Shown here one piece after another: positions 7,655-12,662 of a stretch of 13,553 bases of DNA (positions are counted from its first letter, which is position 1; each line of letters begins with the position of its first letter). Below the pieces are notes generated by a model. It searched no databases. It saw only the letters and a program-made list of their open reading frames with translations, and was not told the origin of the DNA. A program made the position numbers and the translations under genes. Source of the DNA: WYZ-LMO2 sp040514265 (GTDB lineage: Archaea; Halobacteriota; Archaeoglobi; Archaeoglobales; Archaeoglobaceae); NCBI GenBank assembly GCA_040514265.1, contig JBEVCD010000008.1, positions 1 to 13,553 on the forward strand, written 5' to 3'.

Positions 7655-8593
7655 ATGATCCAGATCTACGGAGCCGGTATGGCTGGGAGTTTCCTCTTCA
7701 TGCTGCTCCGCGATCAGGAGAAGGTAAAGATCTTCGACGTGAGAAAGGTCGTCGACTGCCGCTGCGCTTGGGGTATAGCCTACAGACAAGCCAAAAAGCT
7801 GTATAAGCTCATTGGCGTCGACCTGGACGAATACGTCCTCTCCAAGCCAGAGCTCGCGGTTGCGAACGGCATAGAGATGAAGAACCTGAACATAGTGACC
7901 TTCGACAGAAGGCGACTCCTTCAGGACCTCTGGCGGGAGCTGGATTTCGGCGAGGTGAAAGCTGATCTCCGGGTCGACGCAACCGGTGTTGCGAGGGCTT
8001 ATCTGCCTCCGATAGCCAACGACAGGATATACTACTGCGTTCAGTCCGTCGAGAGGTTTGAAGCTGACGAAAACGTCTACGCCTACGCCGTAAAAACGGG
8101 ATACGCATGGGCTTTCCCGCTCGGCGACGGCAGGTGGCACGTCGGTGCTGGAGATACGAGTTACGAGAGGGCTGCAGCCCTCGTCGAGAAGCTTAAGGAT
8201 TTCTACGGATTCGGGGGCGACGCAGCCTGCAGCTGCAGGGCGAGGATTCGAATGCTCCCACCCTCGCGCTGCAGACCTTTCGTGGCAGCCAACACCGTCG
8301 GTGTTGGAGAGGCAATAGGCTGCGTCAGCGGTTTCGGCGAGGGTAACGCCCCCTCGCTCGAATGCGCGAAGATACTCGCTGAGGAAATACTCGACGGAGA
8401 GCTGAGGAGATACGAAGAGAGGGTCATCGAGAACTTCAGATGGATAGAGCTTGAACACGAATTCGTTGAAGCTGTTCAGATCGGTAGGAAGCTCTCGGCA
8501 CTACTGAAGCTTCCGAGAGTGATGATGATAGAAAGAAGGCGGAGCGCTAGCATGACGCCGAGGCTCGTCTCGCTCATAAGGAGGCTGATTTAA
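7655..8593 (+). CDS. Geranylgeranyl reductase-family FAD-dependent oxidoreductase (short form)
   Basis: This is a 312-residue flavoprotein of the digeranylgeranylglycerophospholipid reductase (GGR) family, which in archaea saturates isoprenoid lipid chains. It shows the N-terminal dinucleotide motif YGAGMAGS (G6, G8, G11), a DATG segment at about 108-111, the TGYAWAFP motif resembling the family's YxWxFP substrate-pocket signature, and the second FAD-contact segment GVGEAIGCVSGFGEGNAPSL. It is shorter than typical GGR enzymes (about 390-450 residues), mainly at the C terminus, so the substrate may differ. Paired cysteines C35/C37 and the CSC segment are extra features. It is probably leaderless from the shared TATA box. 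Its stop TAA overlaps the convergent GPN gene's stop in a palindromic TTAA. Confidence 0.85.
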   Translation: MIQIYGAGMAGSFLFMLLRDQEKVKIFDVRKVVDCRCAWGIAYRQAKKLYKLIGVDLDEYVLSKPELAVANGIEMKNLNIVTFDRRRLLQDLWRELDFGEVKADLRVDATGVARAYLPPIANDRIYYCVQSVERFEADENVYAYAVKTGYAWAFPLGDGRWHVGAGDTSYERAAALVEKLKDFYGFGGDAACSCRARIRMLPPSRCRPFVAANTVGVGEAIGCVSGFGEGNAPSLECAKILAEEILDGELRRYEERVIENFRWIELEHEFVEAVQIGRKLSALLKLPRVMMIERRRSASMTPRLVSLIRRLI

Positions 8594-9288
8594 GATATAT
8601 CTCCACAGGCGCAGAAGAGCTCGTTTATCGCCGCGAAAACGTCCTCAAAACCCTCGCCGCTCACGCTCGAAACCCTGATCGTTCTGTAGGGTATCGTTGT
8701 GTAGTCTATGAAGAATTCGACGCTTTCGAGTAGTTCTGCCAGCAGCCCGCCGCTTTTTAGCTTCCTTCTGACTTCCTCAACGTCGATGCCAGCAACGTCG
8801 GACTTCGTGAAGATCGTAAGCGTCGGCAGCGAGAGGCGTAGAGAGACGACAACATTCTGCATTATCGCAGCCATGAACCCCTCGGCGTCGGCTGCAAGCG
8901 TCGAGTCGACGAGGAAAAGCGCCGCGGAAAAAGTGTCTGAAAGCTTTTCGGTTATTCTCCTCCCGCTTTGAGAGTAGATGAAAATCTCCATCTGCCCCGG
9001 GGTGTCGTAGAGGACGTAGTCGGCATCGATTTTCAGCGCATCCACGCACTTTTCGGCGAGCTCCATCGACTTAAGCAGCGCGCCGTTGACGCCAAGTCCA
9101 TAATCCCGCATAACATCCTCCGTTCTCACGAATTCCCGGACATCCGCCGAAGCTTCGAAACAGGGGTCTGTGGCGGGATCGAGGTTCACGCACGCGACCT
9201 CGTAACCTTTCCCTTCGAGGAACTTCGAGAACTCCCTAACGAACGTGCTCTTCCCGCTTCCCGCGGGACCCGTTACGAATATCCGCAT
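8590..9288 (-). CDS. GPN-loop GTPase
   Basis: GPN-loop GTPases are dimeric SIMIBI-class GTPases; the eukaryotic ones help assemble and import RNA polymerase, and the archaeal role is unsettled. The 232-residue product begins MRIFVTGPAGSGKST (P-loop 7-15), then VNLDPATD (35-41), the GPN position read here as GVN (66-68) in LGVNGAL, DTPGQMEIF (95-103), TKSD, and the late VSSVSGEGF guanine-contact segment. The start at 9288 is set by GGAGGTGA just upstream, overlapping the previous gene's stop; the frame stays open upstream but that part is the other strand's shadow. It is the last gene of a three-gene unit after two membrane proteins. The proline-to-valine change in the name-giving motif is visible directly: the codon at 9088-9090 is GTC on the minus strand. 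Confidence 0.95.
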   Translation of the reverse strand: MRIFVTGPAGSGKSTFVREFSKFLEGKGYEVACVNLDPATDPCFEASADVREFVRTEDVMRDYGLGVNGALLKSMELAEKCVDALKIDADYVLYDTPGQMEIFIYSQSGRRITEKLSDTFSAALFLVDSTLAADAEGFMAAIMQNVVVSLRLSLPTLTIFTKSDVAGIDVEEVRRKLKSGGLLAELLESVEFFIDYTTIPYRTIRVSSVSGEGFEDVFAAINELFCACGDIS

Positions 9289-9289
9289 G

Positions 9290-9958
9290 TCACCTCCTCG
9301 CGATCGCGAATAATAAACCCACCAGAACTGCCAACACGAACACGAAGGCTCCCCGAAACAGCGCCGCAAAACTTTCGACCTTCGAGACCTTTCCACTCAA
9401 CTCACTGAGGTTCGCTTCCATTGCGCTCAGCTCGACGCTCATTTTGTCGATCGTATTTCGAAGCAGCTCGATTTCGTCTCTAGCATCTTCGAGTAGTTTG
9501 CTACAGTTTCCGGCTTGATTTTCGCACACTTCGAGCTGCTCGCTCAGCCTCTGGTTCTCATTCCTGCAGGATAGGTATCTGTTGTAAAGCTCGACGTTCA
9601 TGCTGTTTATTGCATCCACAAGTCTCCTCAGGTAGTTCCTCTCGCTTTCCAGGGACAGCCTCTCCCTCATTACGTCGATAAGGAGTTCCTCGACCTTGGT
9701 GACGTTGCTGGACCGTTCTACAAAAACAGGAATCGTTTCCCTCTCGTCGCCGCTGTAGACCTCTACTTTTTGCTCCCCCTCGCACGAGTGGGTTACGTAA
9801 ATTGTGTGATTTCCTTTCGGCAGCTCCGCGCTGCTCGTCATGGTCTCTACGAAGAACATGCAGTCCGGAAGCGTCACGTTCGCATCGCTAAGCAGCGTAA
9901 TGTTTACGAGGTCCCCCTGCGACACCGTAGCGGCTACGATGGCGAGCAGGATTATCAA
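9290..9958 (-). CDS. Secreted-domain, coiled-coil, tail-anchored membrane protein of unknown function
   Basis: I do not recognise a named family. The 222 residues show a short N-terminal hydrophobic signal-like stretch (1-13), a beta-rich segment (about 16-82) whose LPKGNHTIYV...KVEVYSGD pattern recalls PEGA-type or carboxypeptidase-regulatory-like modules, a long charged coiled coil (about 88-198), and one C-terminal membrane helix (about 201-220) ending RR. Topology would be outside for the bulk of the protein. Six N-glycosylation sequons (N19, N27, N50, N85, N151, N183) and five cysteines fit an exported domain. The start is TTG 9958, fixed by GGAGGTGA at 9963-9970 four bases upstream and a TTGA overlap with the preceding gene's stop. 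It is co-transcribed with the small membrane protein before it and the GPN GTPase after it. Confidence 0.8.
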   Translation of the reverse strand: MIILLAIVAATVSQGDLVNITLLSDANVTLPDCMFFVETMTSSAELPKGNHTIYVTHSCEGEQKVEVYSGDERETIPVFVERSSNVTKVEELLIDVMRERLSLESERNYLRRLVDAINSMNVELYNRYLSCRNENQRLSEQLEVCENQAGNCSKLLEDARDEIELLRNTIDKMSVELSAMEANLSELSGKVSKVESFAALFRGAFVFVLAVLVGLLFAIARR

Positions 9959-10344
9959 GGTGTCACCTCCCTAATCAGGCTCCAGACCTCCGCGAAGTCG
10001 CGGAGCGAGAGCGTGCTCATTCTGACGTAGGCGACGAAGTTTCCGAAGTTCGCAACATACCTGTATTCGCTTCCGTTTATTGTTATAAGCTCCCTGGCTC
10101 CAACGCTTTCGAGCTTCTTCAGCATCCCCTCAAGCTCCTCCCTGCTAACACCCTCGGATATCACCTCGCCGTCCACGCAGATGCAGCTCCTCGCGAGGTA
10201 CCTGGATTTTAGATAGGCGGGAATCTCTTCGAGCTTCAATCTGACTCTGCGGACTCTTAACCCGGCGCGGCGAGCGAGGTACTCACCGCCCAGGAAGCCG
10301 AGAACAGCACCTGCAAACCCGAGGGCGAGTTCTACCTCAACCAC
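9955..10344 (-). CDS. Membrane-anchored small protein with roadblock/LC7-like fold order
   Basis: No family is recognised from motifs. The 129-residue product (from GTG 10344) starts with one membrane helix rich in glycine and alanine (about 5-22), then an arginine-rich stretch (25-37) that should stay cytoplasmic. After it I read helix 38-50, strands SCICVDG (53-59) and EVIS (60-63), helix 67-82, strands ELITINGS, YRYVANFG and FVAYVRMS, and helix 113-126. That order matches roadblock/LC7 domains, which often pair with small GTPases; this is by-eye inference. A TATA box centred near 10370 is 26 bases from GTG 10344, favouring a leaderless start there over the in-frame GTG at 10359, which would be only 11 bases away. 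It is the first gene of the GPN operon; its stop overlaps the next start. Confidence 0.72.
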   Translation of the reverse strand: MVEVELALGFAGAVLGFLGGEYLARRAGLRVRRVRLKLEEIPAYLKSRYLARSCICVDGEVISEGVSREELEGMLKKLESVGARELITINGSEYRYVANFGNFVAYVRMSTLSLRDFAEVWSLIREVTP

Positions 10345-10365
10345 ACGTTTGCGTAGCACAGGAAG

Positions 10366-10374
10366 TATTTAAAG
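10366..10374 (-). promoter_or_regulatory. TATA box of the GPN operon
   Basis: On the minus strand CTTTAAATA (10374-10366) precedes the operon. Its centre is 26 bases upstream of GTG 10344, the spacing of leaderless archaeal promoters, and it is the basis for choosing that start. Confidence 0.6.
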
Positions 10375-10437
10375 TTAAAGTGCCGATAACAGGTTTTGGT
10401 ATACTGGAGTGTGTGAAAACTCGAAGCCGAAAGCGAT

Positions 10438-10447
10438 GTATTTAAAA
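10438..10447 (+). promoter_or_regulatory. TATA box of the tRNA gene
   Basis: TATTTAAAA lies with its centre about 29 bases before the first base of the mature tRNA, consistent with a transcript that starts a few bases upstream of the tRNA 5' end and is trimmed by RNase P. Confidence 0.6.
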
Positions 10448-10471
10448 GCCGGCTGAATTAGAACCTTACAA

Positions 10472-10544
10472 GCCGCCGTGGCTCAGCTGGCAGAGCGGGT
10501 GACTTGTAATCACCAGGTCCCGGGTTCAAATCCCGGCGGCGGCT
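10472..10544 (+). tRNA. tRNA-Thr (anticodon TGT)
   Basis: A complete 73-base cloverleaf can be folded by hand. Acceptor GCCGCCG (10472-10478) pairs perfectly with CGGCGGC (10537-10543). The D stem is GCTC/GAGC; the anticodon stem GGTGA/TCACC encloses the loop CTTGTAA with anticodon TGT (10505-10507). The variable loop is AGGTC, and the T stem CCGGG/CCCGG encloses TTCAAAT. The discriminator is T10544, as common in archaeal tRNA-Thr. There is no intron and no encoded CCA. It decodes ACA codons. As an ANN-decoding tRNA it is a predicted substrate of the KEOPS t6A pathway, whose kinase Bud32 is also in this window. Confidence 0.96.
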
Positions 10545-10563
10545 CTATTAACAATTCACCTGA

Positions 10564-10571
10564 ACTTTTTG
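10564..10571 (+). terminator. Short T-tract terminator after the tRNA
   Basis: ACTTTTTG lies about 20 bases past the tRNA 3' end. A five-T run is a modest archaeal termination signal; no strong hairpin precedes it. Confidence 0.35.
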
Positions 10572-10604
10572 ACGCGCAAAAGAGAACCAAGGTTAACCGG
10601 AAAG

Positions 10605-10766
10605 TCACTTTCCGAGTTCTCTCTTCAACTCTTCGATCCTCCTTCTGATGTCCTCAAGTTCTGCCTCAAGTTCCCTTAGCTCATCTTCCGCTCTCAACTC
10701 ATGTCTTGTCCCTTTACCTCTCGCCCGGAACCGCCATCTGCGGCATCTGTCCCATCCAGCAGGCAC
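10605..10766 (-). CDS. Small 53-residue basic protein with C-terminal coiled coil, possibly DUF5320-like
   Basis: This short gene reads from GTG 10766 to TGA 10605. A perfect GGAGGTGA (10771-10778) sits four bases before the GTG, the same arrangement as the TTG-started gene at 9958. The product begins MPAGWDRCRRWRFRARGKGT and ends in a charged helix (about 27-52) with a leucine/isoleucine heptad pattern. The MP start, Gly/Trp/Arg-rich head and short coiled-coil tail recall small DUF5320-type proteins of archaea, but the head lacks that family's usual DGTGP motif. A neighbouring frame reads DGT at the matching place, so a frame-disrupted relative is possible. Function is unknown. Coding is supported mainly by the Shine-Dalgarno and the coherent helix. 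Confidence 0.5.
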   Translation of the reverse strand: MPAGWDRCRRWRFRARGKGTRHELRAEDELRELEAELEDIRRRIEELKRELGK

Positions 10767-10997
10767 ACTATCACCTCCGGACTATCAACAATTTCTGGAA
10801 CTTAAAGATTTCGGTCAGCCTAAAAGTTCGTATGCCGAAACTTCGAATTTATAATTTCTCGCTGTGTGGAACTCACGGTTTCTATCGCGTATCAGCTTTG
10901 ATTTCTCTTTGAGCTTAGCACCAAATGCAGCTCTGAAATGTTTTTGCCGGTTCTCAAAGACGATGCAAGCTTATTTAAAAGAGTGCATTTGAAGAGC

Positions 10998-11010
10998 TTC
11001 GATTATCGAA
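10998..11010. promoter_or_regulatory. Perfect dyad abutting the cyd promoter (candidate operator)
   Basis: TTCGAT-T-ATCGAA is a perfect 6+6 inverted repeat with one central base, ending directly before the BRE/TATA element of the cyd operon. A regulator bound here would contact or block TFB/TBP, so a role in oxygen- or redox-dependent control is plausible but inferred. Confidence 0.4.
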
Positions 11011-11024
11011 CGAAAATTTTATAT
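11011..11024 (+). promoter_or_regulatory. Strong BRE/TATA promoter of the cyd operon
   Basis: CGAAAATTTTATAT matches an archaeal BRE (CGAAAA) followed by a TATA box (TTTTATAT). Transcription would start near 11046, giving a short leader of about 20 bases that contains the Shine-Dalgarno. This is the best-looking promoter in the window. Confidence 0.7.
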
Positions 11025-11051
11025 TTTTGAAGAGTATAATTAACAAAAACT

Positions 11052-11062
11052 GGAGGAGGTGA
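11052..11062 (+). promoter_or_regulatory. Shine-Dalgarno of cydA that points to a non-canonical start codon
   Basis: GGAGGAGGTGA is followed in frame by ATT (11067-11069) four bases later and ATC (11070-11072) seven bases later. No ATG, GTG or TTG in the cydA frame is within range; the first, TTG 11085, is 22 bases away. Confidence 0.65.
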
Positions 11063-11066
11063 AATT

Positions 11067-12662
11067 ATTATCGAGGTAGAGTGGTTGCTTAAACTTTCTG
11101 CACTCGGAATTTATTTTCATGCAGTTTTCTTGAGCATAACGCTCGGATTTCCAATAGTAATCATAGCTCTGCTTTTGAAGTACAGCAAAACTGGAGATGA
11201 GGACTACTTCAAGGCAGCGAGAATCATGACCGCTGTACTGGCTGTAAACTTTGCCCTCGGAGCCATAACCGGAACTCTTGTAGAGTTTGGTCTCATTCAA
11301 GCCTGGCCCGGCACGATTCTTGCAATTGCAAGCTTTGCCTTCGCTCCTTTAGCTCTCGAGCTTGTTGCCTTCACCAACGAAATTGCAACGCTCGTTCTGT
11401 TTATTGTTACCCTCGGCAAAATTAAAACACGATACAGCATAGCTATACTGACGATTTACTGGGTCTTCGCAGTCCTTTCGGGAGTTCTGATAATGAGTGT
11501 AAACTCGTGGCTCGTAGCACCTTATGGGACTGGAGGTGTGGCAAAAGTTCTCTATCCCTTCATGCCCGAGTTCGGGAGCACTGCAGTTGACGTTCAGAAG
11601 CTTGTGGCCTTGAAAATACTCGCTTTAGCATCGGGTATGCCAATACAGGCCATCATTCAAAACCCGAACGTTGCGGAAAAGGTAGGGGTTATACTGAGCG
11701 ACCCCTATGTAGCAATCACGAGTCCCTTTGCTGTGATATCTGCGCTGCACGCGTTGTTTGCAGCCTTCTTGGTTGGAACTTCCATTGCTCTTCTCGCCTT
11801 CGCCTACAGATATACCAAAACTAAGGAGGAGAGACATTTAAAGGTCGTAAAAGTTGCATCAGCTACAGTCTTCGTTCTCTTCCTCATTCAGCCAACCATT
11901 TTCGGACACTTCATGGGTGAGGCTGTGGTTCACAACAACCCCACCAAATTCGCCATGATGGAGAACGCCGAGGAAACATTTTACAACCCCATGGTTGCAC
12001 TTTTAGCTTACGGTGACCCTTCAAAGCCGATAGTTGGCTTTGATGAGTTTGAAAGGCGGTGCAACGAGCTCGAAAATGTCAGACTTGGGGATGTGGCAAC
12101 GAAACTTGGGCTGGACAGGGAGTCGCTCATAGCCTTAGCCTCATCAGCAGGAGTAAGCCTGAAAGAGGAGACGTTGAGTTCCACTCTTAACTTAGAGCTC
12201 AAAACTCTGTGTTTGAGCGACCTTGCCAAAGCCAGGGAGAGAATTACTGCTGTGCATGCAGCATACTATACGAAGATAGCTTTTGGGGTCTTGGGTTTCG
12301 TTTCCGCAATAGCATTGTTCGGTTACTTGCGAGGACTGCCAGTTATTTCAAGAATTGTGGAGAAAGTTCTCGGTGCCAGGTCTATTTTAGCTCTTTCTGT
12401 TCTGGTCTTCCTCGGCTCTGCTGTGCCCTCAGTTCTCGGATGGTATGTAAGAGAAGTTGGTAGAAAGCCCTGGACAGTTTACGGTCTGCTGTATCCCGAG
12501 GAGCTCGTTACTGTTGTTGGATACGGCAGAACACCTGAATTTGCGGCTTTGATGGCTATTACGATCACAATAATAGTTCTGTTTGGTGTTCTGGCGATGT
12601 ATCTTGTTGCTACGAGAGAATACAGGTTCCTTGACCTCCTGAGAGGTGGTGGAAATGAGTGA
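11067..12662 (+). CDS. cydA: Cytochrome bd-type oxidase subunit I (CydA)
   Basis: CydA carries the haems of cytochrome bd, a membrane quinol oxidase that reduces O2 to water. Counting TTG 11085 as residue 1 (525 residues), H12 in IYFHAVFLSITLG matches the b595 ligand H19 of E. coli, H222 (SALHALFAAFLVG) matches H186, and E92 and E99 (APLALELVAFTNE) match E99/E107. K288 and E293 (NPTKFAMMENAEE) match the quinol-loop K252/E257, and W453/E457 with GRKPW (459-463) match the conserved GWxxxExGRQPW. The E. coli M393 position aligns by eye with F400. Several membrane helices are evident. The start is set at ATT 11067 by the Shine-Dalgarno, adding six residues; it could be ATC 11070 or TTG 11085. It overlaps the next gene by eight bases. 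GC is lower than in the left part of the window. Confidence 0.9.
   Translation: MIEVEWLLKLSALGIYFHAVFLSITLGFPIVIIALLLKYSKTGDEDYFKAARIMTAVLAVNFALGAITGTLVEFGLIQAWPGTILAIASFAFAPLALELVAFTNEIATLVLFIVTLGKIKTRYSIAILTIYWVFAVLSGVLIMSVNSWLVAPYGTGGVAKVLYPFMPEFGSTAVDVQKLVALKILALASGMPIQAIIQNPNVAEKVGVILSDPYVAITSPFAVISALHALFAAFLVGTSIALLAFAYRYTKTKEERHLKVVKVASATVFVLFLIQPTIFGHFMGEAVVHNNPTKFAMMENAEETFYNPMVALLAYGDPSKPIVGFDEFERRCNELENVRLGDVATKLGLDRESLIALASSAGVSLKEETLSSTLNLELKTLCLSDLAKARERITAVHAAYYTKIAFGVLGFVSAIALFGYLRGLPVISRIVEKVLGARSILALSVLVFLGSAVPSVLGWYVREVGRKPWTVYGLLYPEELVTVVGYGRTPEFAALMAITITIIVLFGVLAMYLVATREYRFLDLLRGGGNE

Larger units (their letters stand above)
10767..11066. other. 300-base stretch with no established gene, holding promoter elements
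   Basis: The stretch lies between the divergent small gene and cydA. It is A/T-richer than the DNA to its left. On the plus side it ends with the cyd promoter and Shine-Dalgarno. On the minus side TATA-like sequences occur near 10852 (AATTATAAATT) and 10976 (TTTTAAATAA), either of which could serve the 53-residue gene. A minus-strand frame open from 10970 to a stop at 10815 encodes a lysine/arginine-rich 51-residue segment (ENRQKHFRAAFG onward) but has no canonical start codon; I do not call it a gene. Confidence 0.5.

Noticed and set aside
7577..8458. 293-codon open frame on the minus strand opposite the flavoprotein gene
   Set aside because: Shadow of high-GC third positions; no motif, and it collides with the phosphatase start region.
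9289..9396. 36-residue N-terminal extension of the GPN GTPase
   Set aside because: It overlaps the C-terminal membrane-helix codons of the preceding gene; the P-loop normally begins a few residues from the start and GGAGGTGA marks ATG 9288.
10545..11066. CRISPR array or insertion sequence next to the tRNA
   Set aside because: No spaced direct repeats, no terminal inverted repeats and no intact transposase motif are visible.
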